From assembly GCA_021234155.1 (NCBI GenBank), contig JAJEKV010000001.1, positions 28,477,768 to 28,541,767 of the forward strand: a stretch of DNA of 64,000 nucleotides, written 5' to 3'. The position numbers were made by a program, and so were the translations under genes. The DNA comes from Isoetes taiwanensis (lineage: Eukaryota > Streptophyta > Lycopodiopsida > Isoetales > Isoetaceae). Of this stretch, positions 11,218-23,697 are shown one piece after another. Numbering within the stretch: the stretch's first letter is position 1; every line of letters begins with the position of its first letter. The notes under the pieces were generated by a model. That model saw nothing but the letters and a program-made list of their open reading frames with translations. It was not told where the DNA came from and searched no databases.

Positions 11218-12494
11218 CAGCATAACATCAGAAGTTATCTTGAGAACAATGAAGTACCCAAAAATTTGAGCAGCAGTCAAGAAAGGAGATTTAAGGACAA
11301 ATGCAAAAAATTCAGACTGATTGAAGATGTTTTGTGCAAGATTGATAAGGAAGGAATTTTATTGAGGTGTGTGGATGAGGAAGAGGCCAGAATGACAATT
11401 GAGGCATGCCATGAAGGAATATGTGGAGGACAGTTTGCAGCTGACACAACTGCAAAGAAGATCTTGAGGTCAGTTTTATTTTTGGCCTACTCTTTTTAGG
11501 GTTTGCTATAATGCCATAAAGTGCTGTCATAAATGTCAGATTTTTGGTAAGAAAACTCTACAACCAGCAGCCCTTACATCAATAACATCTCCTGGACCTT
11601 TTCAGACATGGGGTTTGGACTTCATAGGCCTCATAGATCCACCCTCTTCAACTCAACATCAGTTTATACTAGTGGCCACTGATTATTTTACCAAATGGGC
11701 TGAAGCAACTCCTTTAAGAGAAGCAAATGCTCATGCTACTGCAAGATTCCTCCATGAGAACATTTGTGCCAGATTTGGTATCTCTTTCAAAATAATCTCT
11801 GACAGGGGAAGCCAATTCATCAATCATACAATTGCACTCTTGCTGGCTACCTTGAAAGTCAAGCACTCTAAAAGCTCATCTTATTATCCTCAAGGCAATG
11901 GCCAGGCAAAATCAACCAACAAAGTTCTCAAGTCTATTCTAAAAAAAAACCATTAGTGTGTCAAAGAAAGATTGGCATCTGAAGCTCCATGATGCACTTT
12001 GGGCATACAGGACTACTATCAAAACAGCTACAAAACATACTCCTTTCAGCTTGGTCTATAGCATAGAGTCAGTAGTACCTATTGAATTGGGACTTTCCTC
12101 ACTCAGGTTGGCTTATCAAATAAATCTGGAAATGGATGAAGCACTGAAAGAAAGATTTGTGAGGTTGATGCAGCTTGAAGAGCATAGATATGAAGCAAAA
12201 AATGTTGTTATGATTAAAAAAGCCAAAGACATTGCAGCCTTTAAAGCAGCTCATAAACTCCAGGGAATTCTAAAAACAGGAGAGTTGGTGTTGAAATGGA
12301 ACAAAGCAAGGGAAGAGATAGCATCCAAGTTTGAAAATCTCTGGGAAGGACCCTTTGAGGTAATTGGTACAGCTGGCAAAGACTCTTATTGGTTGAAAGA
12401 TGTTACTGATGGCAGAGAGTTGATAAACCCCATCAACATTGTGCACCTAAAAAGGTATTGGCAACAGCATGTTGCCCTTAGTTTGTTCAGTTAA
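11218..12494 (+). pseudogene. pol: Integrase of element A, broken
   Basis: Integrase with an N-terminal HHCC zinc domain (CHEGICGGQFAA...CHKCQ; the second His is Gln here, His in element D). The catalytic core has LDFIG with its Asp near 11620, ISDRGSQF (about 11800) and YYPQGNGQAKSTNK (about 11885), where Lys replaces the essential Glu retained in D. The C-terminal part ends INIVHLKRYWQQHV. Frameshifts occur at about 11495 and 11955. No chromodomain is visible after the core. Confidence 0.88.
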
Positions 12495-13250
12495 AATCTC
12501 TGAAAAAAAGTGTAGGTAGGATTAGTTAAGATGTCACATGGAAAAGTAAAAATAGAATAAAAGGGAAAACACAAAAAAACTAAAAACTAGAAAAAAGCAA
12601 AATATTAAGGCAGTTCTAGTAAATTGAGTTCTACTTTTTTGGTTTATAGATTCTGTACTAAATGAGTTCTAGTGTTGCAAGGACAAAAGGCTGTGCAGAT
12701 CTTAGTCAAGTGAAGGATAAATCAAGTGCTAATCATGGCTCCATGCAGAAACATCTGAACATTACACTCATACATCTCATTTTTTCACTCAACACACCAC
12801 ACTTCATCATTCAAAATTGCTGCCATTTTCCCCACAACAGCAACTCATTTGAACTAACAGGTTTTATTTCCACATGCAGGTGCATCCTAATATCTACATC
12901 TACATTCACTACTCATCTGCTCAAGAGTTGACCCTACTACACCTAAAGACCTTCCACATCTTTATAATTTCCCAAGCTGCAGTCATACCTCCATCCAGCA
13001 GTTCTCTTTTTCTAAAGAGATTTATTTGTCATGCAAGATCACCTGGAAAAAATCACCTCCATATACACATTCATAGCATACTGAACATCATTACCACCTT
13101 TGTTTTCTCCAAGTCCATTTGCAGGTTCATTGAGTTGCCAAACATATTCCCACATTGGCAACCAGCTGGAGTCCTACCATGAATTACAAGCAACAAGTCA
13201 AGGGGCTGGCAGACCAGCCTGTTCTTTTAGTTTGGCATAATGTTGCCATG
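12495..13250 (+). other. 3' untranslated segment of element A
   Basis: 756 bp between the integrase stop and the 3' LTR. No ORF is recognised, and there is no clear polypurine tract directly before the LTR. A segment near 12860-12900 is the homologue of the right flank of element E at 54341 (minus-strand element D). Confidence 0.6.
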
Positions 13251-15803
13251 TTATGGCAGCATGGAAGAGCTAAGCACATTACTAGACTAATCCTTATACA
13301 TTGATCTGAATTTCAAGGCACTAGAAGAATGCTATATTGGCATACATTGAAAGCTTGAAGAGCAAGGAGAGGACAATTAACTAAGGTTACTCAAAAGAGG
13401 CAAGAGGAGAATCAAGCAAAAGAAAAGAGGAGAAAGGAAAAGAACCCCTAGAAGATCATCTCTTGGTATGTGATCATTTGGGTTCTTGGCATCTGTGTGC
13501 AGTTCAACTCCCACTCCACATCCCCCATACTTTCCACCACCATAAAACACCCATGAGATTTTGAAGAATTCCATGCTTACAATCCCTTTCCAAGTCAAAC
13601 TTAGCTTTGAAAATTCTTTCTAGTCAAAACTACACCTTCAAGAACCATTCATCTGTTGCACATCTCTCACACCACTTCCTCACCATCCAAAGGTCCAAAA
13701 CTTCATTTGACTTGGTCATACATGTGGTCAAAAGTCAACATTTCGTGCATCATGGTCAAAGGAAGGGGAAAGTCACAAAATCCCCAAGGCAAGTGTGCCC
13801 AAGGGAATGTCAAAAAGTTGCATTTTACAAAAATTGACCCATGAAGGGTGCATTCTATGTGCCAAGTCACCATACACATCACCACTCTAGTCATGCCATG
13901 TCATGCTCACATTTCCTTGTTCAAACTCTAAGTCTTTGTCAAAGGCCTCAAATTTGCACCCATGAGATTACACATCACCTTGCCACATCGTCATTGGCAC
14001 TACCACATCACCATCCACATCTCACACACATCATGGTCACATCACTTGCAATTTTGACTAGAAAGAATTTTCTAAGCCCAAGTTGATTGACACGTCACCA
14101 CCACCATTTGCCATGTCATGCCCACCTAGCCATGTCACCACTCTCACATGCCACATCATTCATCCTTTGAGCCATTTTTTAAGCCAAAGTCAAAAGTGTC
14201 CTATTGCAAGAAAAGATTCTAGAATCTGCTAGAGTGCAAAAAAAGATTCCCTTTAAAAAAAAAAAGAAAATTGAAACTTTGTTTTATCTTGAGCCTTATA
14301 TTCACCTCCTAGGGAATCATGCCATAGTCCTTGGAATAAAAAATTTTCCTATCTACCCTCCCCCCCTCCCAAGCCTATTTTTTCTCCCCAGCCAATCCCC
14401 CCATGCCACATGGAACATCCAGGCGTGTGGTGCGGTTGAGGTACCGAATCCCACGTGGATATTGCACGCGATTATTATAAATACTGGATTTTCTTTTCGT
14501 TATATACCTTGAGCTGCCGAACCGAAAAAAGCCTTTGGGATATTTCATTGGAATTTTCAAGAACCCTAAAACCTGAGAGCACCAAGATCCGGTTGATTCG
14601 GCCAAACTAACCACTCAATCATACCTCAAACCTGTCGGATCACTCTCAATGCCAAGAACACATATTGGAAGCAAAAAGACAGAGAATTGCATGAAATTAA
14701 TCAAGAATGCAACAGAACAGAGCATCTACAAAAGGGGCTTTTTTACAGAAGAAAAAATCGAGGGCTTTAAGGCGAAGAAGTGATTGCTTGCTTTGAAGAA
14801 GGACCGGCTTGATCGATTTGAGCTTGATTCTGACCTCCAAACTTGATCTGCAATTCGGATTATTGGCTAAATTATCTGGATTGACTTATTGTCTACCTAT
14901 TTGATCCTGCACCCAAGACTCAGAGCTTGGGATTCATATTGTTATCTTTTGAGTACCTGAATTAATTGAAAATCTGACCCTTGTTGTTAAGTATTTGTGC
15001 CACTTGTTGATCTGTTCTTAAAAAAGTAGTTGTCTCTAGAGTTTCTTTGCAGCATCTTATCTTAGCAGCCAAATATCATGAATGTCTCATCTCAGCATGT
15101 TTCTAGGAAGTGCAAACAATCCCTGTGCTACCTTAGATCATCAAGACAACATTGAATCACCTGTTCTAGATCTATTGTAGCAGAAGTCAGTATCAAGCAT
15201 TAGAACGAGAGATAGAAATGCCTAGGGCATCAAGATTATTGTCTAATACATACTAAATATAGGAACCTTAGAATTAGTGCGCATTTTCCCCATAGACAGG
15301 ATTTTGTTCACAGTTATCTACACTTTGTAGCAGTCAGCCAAAAACATTCAAAAAGAAAAAATCTGAAATTCTGTTTGCCAAAAGCATCAAGGCCCCTTAT
15401 GTGCAGACCTCTCCAGAATAGGTAGAGTTTTCAAAACCAAAAAAATCTATTGCCATTAGCGAGATCACAAATTGAGCTCTCTGCCAGGGATATTGACCAG
15501 AAATTGACTGGGTCAGGAGCAATAATTTGGCCTATCTAGCCTTGTCAGATCTACTCAGACTTTTACAGCCAGGCAATTATAGGTGTTGAGCATATGTGCA
15601 ATCAAGAATCATGTACAAAGCTCAAATGGTGTGCATATGGCAGACATTCTTCTGAGGCAGATTTTTTATCATTCAGGGAAAGCTGTTTCAAACAATCTCT
15701 TGAGCATTCTCCTTAGACTTTTTGCACTAAGAGTGGTTGCCTCAAGCAACTTGGAGGTTCTAAACCACTGAGGTTGAAGGTTTTGCCAGGAACACCTTCA
15801 ATA
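13251..15803 (+). repeat. 3' LTR of element A
   Basis: 2553 bp, homologous along its length to 4421-6984, ending CCTTCAATA before the GCTGG target duplication. TATAAATA at 14476-14483 is conserved. The differences between the LTRs are spread along the length, which indicates an insertion of some age. Confidence 0.92.
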
Positions 15804-15808
15804 GCTGG

Positions 15809-16899
15809 CAACGAAAACATTGAAAATTAGAGCAGTACAAAAGGTTTTATCTGATGGATGTTTCCTGGTTTAAAATCAAATATGTTAGCATATATGAAGA
15901 TGTCATTGCCCCCTACATGACTCACAGGACCAAATCTAATGATCACGTGCATACCCTGTTATGGTCTTTCAGAAACTCCCCACAAGATGTCCTCATGCCA
16001 TCAGACTTTATACCATTCTAGCAACAGGCAAAAAAATAATATGTAATCATCTGGTGCAGTTCAAGGGAAAGAAATATAACATCATCTCTCGGAACCATTC
16101 AATGGCGGCAGCCCAAATCCTTTTGTGGAATGATCAGGTCAGATGAATAGAAAGCCAAATTCTCAAAAGTGTACGCAAGGAGGATGGCAAGGATTAAAAA
16201 TGGTAACTTGAAAAACACTGAATACCTCAAGCTATCCATCGAGTGCAATGAAATCATTGCCGATACATTATACAGGGAGCCTCTCATTGAGAAACTCCAG
16301 CAACTCCAACATCAGCGTCAAGCACTGGGCTCACTCATGCAAGGCAAATCGGATAACTAGCTGGTATATTTTGCTTTGTTTTACTTCTCAGAATTGCCAT
16401 CACGATTCCATCGAGCTTTTACTTATTCTAATTTGTTTTGTTTTACTCATCAGAATTGCCGAGGTGATCTTGCTGATTTGTTTTTCTTTTTAAGAATTCA
16501 CTGAAATCACAACTACCACGCTGAAAGTGAAGGAACTGAAAGATGAAAAGTAATGGATCTTTATGCCTGAAGCGACGTGGTCTACGTTCATGGCTGTATT
16601 GAACAAGTGGATGAAGAAGGAATTGGGGATGATCAAGACAATGAAAGAAACATGGTAATGATGTGCATAAAAGATATTATTCTGGCTGCCACTGTTCTTG
16701 AGCATGCTCAGCCGATCTATGTGGGCATGGGAGGCTCTAAATCAAATTGAAAAGTGGTTGAGTTCCTTCAGTTGTATGGAAGGATCTCTGGAATGACGAC
16801 AGTCAAGATGTTTTACCTCTTCATGTTACTTCTTCCTGTCCAAATGCCCAACTGTCTCCATAGTTTATCACAAAGTTGGGGGAGGGGGAGGGGGGGAGT
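15809..16899. other. Right flank of element A, no clear gene
   Basis: Host sequence resuming after the target duplication. Several short open frames look exon-like (for example about 16169-16360, rich in charged residues), but I recognise no family. Confidence 0.4.
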
Positions 16900-17350
16900 G
16901 GACATTTATATTGAAACTTACGAGAAGCTCATGTTCGAGAACGAAAAGTGCATAAAGCAACACTAGTACTTTGTCACCAACATCCTCATTGATAAAAATG
17001 AGGCCACAGTCTTACCTAAACAGGCAAGATTGGATCTGCAGTTCTCCCTGTCCAATCATCCCGAGAAGAAGACTAAGATGCATGTTTGGGATCCTATCAG
17101 TGGCAAGGATACTGATAAGAAAATTAGGAAGCACAGGAAGATGATGTTCACAGCCAGAATGAAATATCGCTAGATGGAAATGAATGACAATTTGATCTTC
17201 TCACCACAAACGAAAACGTCTTATGCCTACTACATTGAGGACCAGCTTCTTCCACAAGATGGATGCTTGCTCAACTTCTTTTCATGTGGCACTTTTTCTA
17301 GGGTTTCTTTGATCCAAGAGAAGAAGAGCATGGCTTTCGGGTAGGACGAG
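16900..17350 (+). pseudogene. Decayed coding-like stretch of unknown family
   Basis: One frame reads as plausible protein through two in-frame TAG codons (about 16964 and 17172): DIYIETYEKLMFENEKC, then ILIDKNEATVLPKQARLDL, then KMHVWDPISGKDTDKKI. Hydrophilic composition and codon-like sequence suggest an old gene or transposon ORF with nonsense changes. Function is unknown. Confidence 0.4.
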
Positions 17351-17511
17351 AGAAGAACATGGTTTTTTTAAACCTTCTTGACGTAGACCCTTCTTGGAGA
17401 AGCTATGAAAGAGTGCTCCATAATCGGAAGCCAAAGAGCAAGATCAAGGCATAGAGGTGGGAGAAGAGGAGATGGAGCAGGAAGAAACAATTTTCGAGAG
17501 GGGAGAAGGCG

Positions 17512-18800
17512 TTGAATAGTCCCAGACGTGCACATCACAAAGATAACCTGGACGATGTGATAAATAATTTTCAGGGTGAAAATTATACCGAGACATTGGA
17601 TAGGCTAAGAAGAGGTCATATCTATGCCGAGATATTGGACAGAATAAAAAGAGTGCTAGACGACGATTGGGATCAGGAAGAAGACTTCAGTGAGGTGTTG
17701 AGAGAGAATCAAGAATGCTTAATAGATTATGCTGATGAAAATGGCCTGCAGATTCCTTGGAAACAATTTTTTGTTTTATGGGTCTTGTAGGATTGATTGG
17801 ATGGGGAGAGAAGATGGTTAGAACATTAATTAGGAACGTCTTAAAGGAGTCTTTGCCATACCTGGAGGAACACGTTGATCACCTATTATAGTTACATCCC
17901 AATTCCGTGGTTGCAGATTTCACTGTCGAGAGCATTAAGGCAAAGGGTATGTCCATAGTGGCTCAAATAGATTCAGATTGAGCATACACACTAGGGTCAA
18001 GGCTGAGTTACCATTCGTTTAATTTAACCCATAAAATGGACGTTGAGTCAAATCAGTAGTCCAAGTTTAACCGCATGGCACCTATTCGGGCTGGTTCCAT
18101 ATTCGGATGTATTTTGAGCAATGGCTATTTGCTTTTTGGACAACAATAATTTGCTTTTTGGACAACGATTATTTAATATTTAGAAAATATGTGTAGGTCT
18201 TGTAGGATTGATTGGATGGGGAGAGAAGATGGTCAGAACAGGGCACCAAACAATGCTCCGTCAGTCTGTTAGCGAATCAAAGATGTTAGAAGATGTTCTA
18301 TTCCATTTAAATCACTTTCAGCATGATGCGAAGGAAGAATTTGCTATGGACAACCATCCTTTCACAAGTAAGCGATGTAGGTTCATAGTAATTTAGTTTC
18401 CAATAAAATAGTTTGATGTGAATATTTCTTATAGAGATCGTGGAGAATAAGGACTTTGAACGTATAAGCAAACCTCAGATGTAGATAAGCCATCCCAGGG
18501 ATCCATGCTAGCTGATTTGAAGAGAAGCATGATCCAAGCCGAGGCTATAAAGAACCTCTGACTTATGGACTTGTGGAGGGGCAACACTTTGCATAGATGT
18601 TTTGAGCAAATCTATATTGCACGCAAGTTGGAGGTCATTAATTAGGAATGTCTTAAAGGAGTCTTTGCCATACCTTGCGGAACACGTTGATCACCTATTA
18701 TAGTTATATCCCAATTCCGTAGTTGCAGATTTCACTGTCGAGATCATTACGCCAGAAGGTATGTCCATAGTGGTTCAAATAGATTCAGATTGATTAAGAT
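17512..18800 (+). pseudogene. Relic gene with duplicated exon-like segments
   Basis: A segment at 17824-17950 is repeated at 18637-18765. Both encode a frame including NVLKESLPYL and EHVDHLL, then a shared in-frame TAG, then VVADFTVE, followed by the donor-like GTATGT. A second pair, GATTGATTGGATGGGG, is at 17792 and 18204. The frame at 18222-18370 (MLRQSVSESKMLEDVLF) also runs into a GTAAGC donor-like site. The shared TAG means the nonsense change predates the duplication. The protein family is not recognised. Confidence 0.45.
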
Positions 18801-19320
18801 TCGGTTAGAAATGCCTTATTTACGTATACATTCACTGCTTTTAATATGAGCTCAAAAAACCATCCATAGCTTTGGCTTGGTTAAGGTGGTATGAACTAAG
18901 CCTTCAAGTTCAACTATTGCGCCTTAATCTGAGTAGAACATACAATACCGTGGTGTAGAAAATAACACTGGATGTCGGAAGATTGCTTTCTGGTATGTTA
19001 TTTAAGCCAAGTTCGCATTTTTCCCGAATCACACAATGTCTTAGATAATCTACGTTCATTCAAACTTCATACGGTGATGTGAAAAACTAGCATTCAACGC
19101 AAGTTGTGCACAGTTCATGATAACTAAGATAATCCAGCAGTATATCTGCGAAACTGTGAGAACATGAAAATTTACAGTAATTAAAACATCTTATATTATA
19201 ATGTTATACTGTATTGGATTGGATCAAGCCCAAATTTGAATGGCTGGGATCATTTGATTGCATCTAAAGACCGTGATTTATTGCACGACTTCTTACCACC
19301 GTGATTGGTCATGATTTGAT
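18801..19320. other. No feature seen
   Basis: AT-rich DNA without a recognisable ORF or repeat. Confidence 0.4.
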
Positions 19321-19815
19321 CTCTTAAGGGGAAAGCGAAAAGGAAAAAGGGAGAAAATGAAGGGGGTTGGGGGAGGGGGATGTGAAGGGTAAAAAGGCAC
19401 GAGTAGAAGAGAAAAAGAGAAAGGGGAAAAGTAAAGGGAGAAAGGGAGAGAGGGAAGGGTGAGGAAAGGGAAAAAGGGAAGAGAAAAATGGCATGGGAAA
19501 AGGGAAAGAGAACAGAAAAAGTGAGGGGAAAAAGGAACGGAAAAAGGGGTAGAAAGGGGGAAAGAAAGGGAAAAAGGGCACATGGAAAAGGGGAAGAGGG
19601 GTGGAGAAAGAAGGAAATGGGGAAGAAAAAGTTCAAAAAAAAAAAATGGAAAAGGGGAAAGGGTGAAAGAGAGGGAAGCAAGGTTGTGGGGGGTATTGAA
19701 AAGAATGTAAAAGCAAAATGGAAAAGCGTATAAGAAAGCGAGAAAAAAAGGAAAAAAAAAGGGGGGGGGCAAAGGGGAAAATGAGGAAAAGGGAAAAGAT
19801 AAAGGGTAAAAGTGG
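19321..19815. repeat. Purine-rich low-complexity tract
   Basis: About 500 bp of almost pure A/G on the plus strand, with repeated GGGAAAAGGG, GGGGGTTGGGGGAGGGGGA and a (G)9 run near 19764. The long open frames here on either strand are rich in only Lys/Gly/Arg/Glu or Ser/Phe/Pro/Leu and are composition artefacts. It could form triplex or G-quadruplex structures. Confidence 0.85.
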
Positions 19816-20441
19816 GATAGAAAACGGTGTCGAATGCTTCAACAATGGAGTACTTTTAGGTTATTCTCTCATTGCTACAATGTATCATTTACAGGCTCCC
19901 ATCTTATGCCCAGCGTCGCTGGGCAATGTTCCTAAAGTACATATTATTGGGCAAAACATTTTATGTTACAGAACCGATCGAAGAGATAAGATAGATAGAT
20001 AGTATTTTAACGTCACGCCCAGCAACATGAGATTATAACATCTATTATAGAGGATTATATAACATAAGGTTATTGCGAATCAACAAGAGATTATATAATC
20101 TCCCACCTAATAGTAGCATATTGTATGGCTGTCTAATATAAGGAAAAGACACGCAAACAGGCTGCAACATGGTCAAAACTCTATATTTGACCTTATCTTC
20201 TATCTTACCGTCTTTATGTGTATTTGACCTATCTCTACGAGATCTTCTTCCCAGACCATTCCCTTCAGGATTCGGCAGTCGCCTTATTGTTTCGGCTTCC
20301 TTCGTCACTTTACAGGTCGGTAACAAACGTTTGGCAGGATACAAACGCATCAATAGCTTGGTTTCCAACCGTGGAATGCCTGTCGGTGGATTGCCACTTG
20401 GGGTCCAACAGGTTATAAGTTTATCTCTGTAGTCTCACGCC

Positions 20442-20610
20442 ATGACCAAACGGGCTCGATCCAAGAATTCTGGCGCTGCTATCGTGGACTTCTCAGACCA
20501 GTTCCTCGGCCTTCGGTACCAATTGATCCCATCGCTTTCTCCATCGGAACATGATATCCTATCACCTGCCATAGAACAGGCAATGCTCGGACCTATTGTC
20601 ATGTTAGAAA
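20442..20610 (+). CDS. Possible first exon of an unknown gene
   Basis: ATG (MTKRARSKNSGAAIVDFS) opens a 169-nt frame ending at a donor-like GTAAGC (20611). A possible acceptor CTTAACCGGCAG ends at 20657, and the joined phase stays open into 20805. The sequence is not a family I know. The evidence is splice-like signals and codon-like composition only, so this may be chance. Confidence 0.3.
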
Positions 20611-20786
20611 GTAAGCAATTGCTTCAAATACGAATTATGCTTTCTTAACCGGCAGGCGTTTGGATCCAAGCATTCCTGGCCATTGATTCATGCCCTGTGA
20701 TAGGGCATAACAGGCAATCAAAACTTCTGGGAGGCACAACAGCGTGCACAACGGTGGACAGGGCAAGCAGACTTCTGGGAGGGACA

Positions 20787-20905
20787 TCCCCGAACCTATG
20801 ATAATCGATCTGGACAGCCCCGAACCTCTGATAATCGAGCTGTGCAGCCTCCCAAACCTCTGATAACCCATCTGCTGCCTGCCCGAACCTCTGATAATCC
20901 AGCAA
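20787..20905. repeat. Four tandem copies of a ~30-bp unit
   Basis: CCCGAACCTCTGATAATC or close variants occur near 20790, 20820, 20850 and 20882 with varying spacers (GATCTGGACAG, GAGCTGTGCAGC and similar). It lies just upstream of the foldback at 20935. Confidence 0.7.
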
Positions 20906-20934
20906 TGGATGAGGCAGCTTGCCTGCCCGGTTAA

Positions 20935-21040
20935 AGGGGATAAACACCCCTGCTCGCCCATTACCTCAGATAAACTGGCTCGCCCCTCCGGGCTCGCCAG
21001 TTTATCTGAGGTAATGGGCTCTCAGGGGTGTTTATCCCCT
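20935..21040. repeat. Foldback: 44-bp inverted repeat with an 18-base loop
   Basis: Left arm 20935-20978 and right arm 20997-21040 are complementary apart from about three positions. Arms run AGGGGATAAACACCCCTG...CAGATAAACTGG. The loop CTCGCCCCTCCGGGCTCG can itself pair partly. RNA from either strand would make a long hairpin. It could be a MITE remnant or a small-RNA precursor. Confidence 0.85.
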
Positions 21041-21135
21041 TCTTCCAAGTCCTGGCAAATTGTCCTACAGAGCTGCCATCTTCCAACTGGCCATAGTGCA
21101 CAAATGCAATTACACAGTTTGACAAGGCCACATAT

Positions 21136-21516
21136 ATGGATGGTATGCTACGGATCCATAAGAGATGGCATACCAATCACACCCGAGTTCTGAACAAGAG
21201 GGAGCTAGCTATACACAGTGCTGAGTGGGGAACAAGGCCAGAGCCAGAGAGCATGGCAGCCATGACTCAGGGAGATCTAGCCTCATGCACAGATGCTTTT
21301 ATAACTGATGCACAGATGTCACCAAGTTTAGATATGTATTCTCATAGAAAGGAGGCGCAAGTTCCATCTCCGATGCATGATCTTGAGCAAGACATAAGCC
21401 TAAATTTGCGTATAATGGGAATACCCGAAACAGGCTTTTGCTCAAACACTGAACAGGCTGTACATTTTTTCACAGATATTATGTGCATTCAGCAATCTAG
21501 TATTGCCACTGCCTAA
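21136..21516 (+). CDS. Hypothetical ORF, 126 residues
   Basis: ATG-initiated frame with mixed composition (MDGMLRIHKRWHTNH start; NLRIMGIPETGFCSN near the end). No domain is recognised and no intron signals were established. Listed as hypothetical because of its length; it may be non-coding. Confidence 0.2.
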   Translation: MDGMLRIHKRWHTNHTRVLNKRELAIHSAEWGTRPEPESMAAMTQGDLASCTDAFITDAQMSPSLDMYSHRKEAQVPSPMHDLEQDISLNLRIMGIPETGFCSNTEQAVHFFTDIMCIQQSSIATA

Positions 21517-21668
21517 AGAGTCGGGGCCCTAAGACTGAATCGGCCTCGTCATATTGTAGTTCAATACCCCTTCAGGACAGATTGTATATTCTCTCAGGCT
21601 ATCATTCGCGATCAGTGGCCTTAGAATCCCTGTTGGGTTATTCTTAGTGCCTCCATCATCCATGTTTC

Positions 21669-21710
21669 TTTGTTGTTTTCTTTCTTTCTTTTCTTTTCTT
21701 TTCTTTTCTT
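21669..21710. repeat. TTTCT-type microsatellite
   Basis: TTTC/TTTTC repeats (TTTCTTTCTTTCTTTTCTTT and onward). Confidence 0.8.
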
Positions 21711-21839
21711 GTGTTCTGTCTGTTTTGGACTTAGGCCCTTTGCTTTGTGTTCGTCCCATGGTCGCTGGAGTCCTCGTAGACGTATTGACTCAATCAATTC
21801 TTGTGCAAAATACAACTTTTTTTAGTTTTTCAATTTCAT

Positions 21840-23690
21840 GAATGGAGGGTTAACCTCCAATAGATGCGAGGGGTAGGGGAGGGCTTAACCTCCAACAAGT
21901 TCGAAGCATGTGTGTTTGTTTGCTGGGGGCCGCAAGGGTTATTTCCTTTAAAGCCATTTTCCACCAATGATATCCATGCATCATTGTTGGGCACGTGGGT
22001 TATTTTCTTTAAAGGCCATTTTGGGTCAGGTCACATGATGCTGTCAACATAGTTCCCAAGCCGTCAATCAAAGAAATGGAAGGGGTCACATTTTGACAGG
22101 GAAGAAGCCATGTCGAGAGCAATCGGTTCAACGGGCTTCTGCATCCGTTAAAAGCATTGCCTTCCACAGGGATTTCAGAGATGAGGACAGTTGGAAGATT
22201 TTCTAGCACTTGGCAGTAATCCCTCTGCCGGATCATAGACAGACGCGCCAAATTTTCTTGCTTCCGGCCTTTCTTTGCAACGTGGAATCCTTAATTTGAC
22301 AGGATCATGTGACCCGAGCAAAAAAATTGGGTTCCTGTCAACGGCAAAGAATCCATGTTACCAGCTTCATGTGACCTGACCCTTTCCACCAATAATATCT
22401 ATCTATCATAATATGCTTGTAATGTTATTTCCTCTTTCCCGTAATTTGGAAGGTAAACCTCCTACAGGCTCGTGATTCTTTCAATCCTTGTCTTCAATCA
22501 TAGCCTAGTTATCAGGCATCAATAGACATGAGAAATCAAGGGAGGACGTGCCTCGTAATTATTTCCTCTTTCCCGTAATTTGGAAGGTAAACCTCCTACA
22601 AGCTCGTGATTCTTTCAATCTTTGTCTTCAATCATAGCCTAGTTATAAGGCATCAACAAACGAGAGAAATCAAGGGGGGGCATGCCAGTTGAGGAGCGAA
22701 CGGCCAGTTGAGAAGTGAACATCTTAAATATCATCCATCGTCATGTTTGAACCAAAGAAAATACACAGTGTTTTTGTGGACTTAGCGAGTTCTCTCTCCA
22801 TTGTCATGTTAAGCCAAGGCGAAAGCGAGTTCTCTCTCCATTGTCATATTAAAGCCTAGGCGAAAGAAAAAGACGAAAAAAAACAAATGGAGGTTTTCAG
22901 ATTTTATGCTGGTTCATGACAGTGGATGATATTTAAGACGTTAAACGGTCGGTTAACGAGCTTGGCTGTCTCAGCAAGCACACACCAGCCTCACATAGAT
23001 GGATGAGCCAAAATAATACGTAAATATCAGGCAATGAATAGAAATTAACGGTGGCATGCCCTTCCTCGGATTGAAAGCACCAACGGATTTGTAAAAATAG
23101 ACGTTTAGGAATGTTCGGGGAAAAATGCAACAGTTGTAACTAACCACCTTGCCACCAAAAGAATCATGAAATCTACTGCCACCTTTCTCATTTATTAATC
23201 AAGCTTTACAATTCCCAATTGGCTTTTTAACAAAAAAATCTTGAAATCTTTTGTCTGGGCGTAAGTCTTTGATCAGGAGCGTAAGTCATCGCGTTGCCCT
23301 TCTTCAACTTGAGCTCAAAAGTCGTGCACCCTCTAAGAATGTGTACAATCCCAGAAGATTAAATCTCAAAGAATATCCTCAAAATCAAATATGATTTTAC
23401 TGTCAGATGGGGAATAAATATCATCTCGAAAAAAATCAGAGAATCTCTTCTTAAGAATTGATTCCCAAGAAAATACAAAGTTCTCAGACCAATAATGGCC
23501 TTTTAAATGAATAATGCAAGCCCACACTGTCTAAAGCAGCCTGAATCTCCAGCCATTACTTGCTCTGCAGTAAACTGCAGCCCCCTAAAAAGAATATGTG
23601 ATGGGAAAAAAAATCATCATATGATGATCACAGACTGACTGCATTGCCGCGACTTGACTGAAGGTCAAGGAACAAAATCTCTAGCCACAT
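21840..23690. other. Non-coding stretch with local tandem duplications
   Basis: A ~120-bp segment (TTATTTCCTCTTTCCCGTAA...) at 22425-22545 is repeated at 22558-22676. GCGAGTTCTCTCTCCATTG occurs at about 22786 and again about 40 bp later. No gene is seen. The stretch ends at the 3' end of the OTU gene. Confidence 0.6.
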
Positions 23691-23697
23691 AGCACTA

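Larger units (their letters stand above)
4421..15803 (+). mobile_element. Element A: complete but defective Ty3/gypsy LTR retrotransposon
   Basis: Two long direct repeats (4421-6984 and 13251-15803) flank gag, protease, an extra RNase H, reverse transcriptase, native RNase H and integrase, all on the plus strand. GCTGG occurs directly before (4416-4420) and after (15804-15808), a 5-bp target-site duplication, so both ends are intact. The integrase after RT/RNase H order is Ty3/gypsy, and the second RNase H recalls the Tat/Ogre group. Frameshifts, W-to-stop changes, a MITE in the protease and a lost catalytic Glu in integrase make this copy non-functional. Element D at the right of the window is a close relative and serves as the internal reference for the lesions. 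Confidence 0.95.

Noticed and set aside
19250-19845. Long Phe/Pro/Ser-rich minus-strand frames
   Set aside because: Artefact of the purine tract; no motif or start context.
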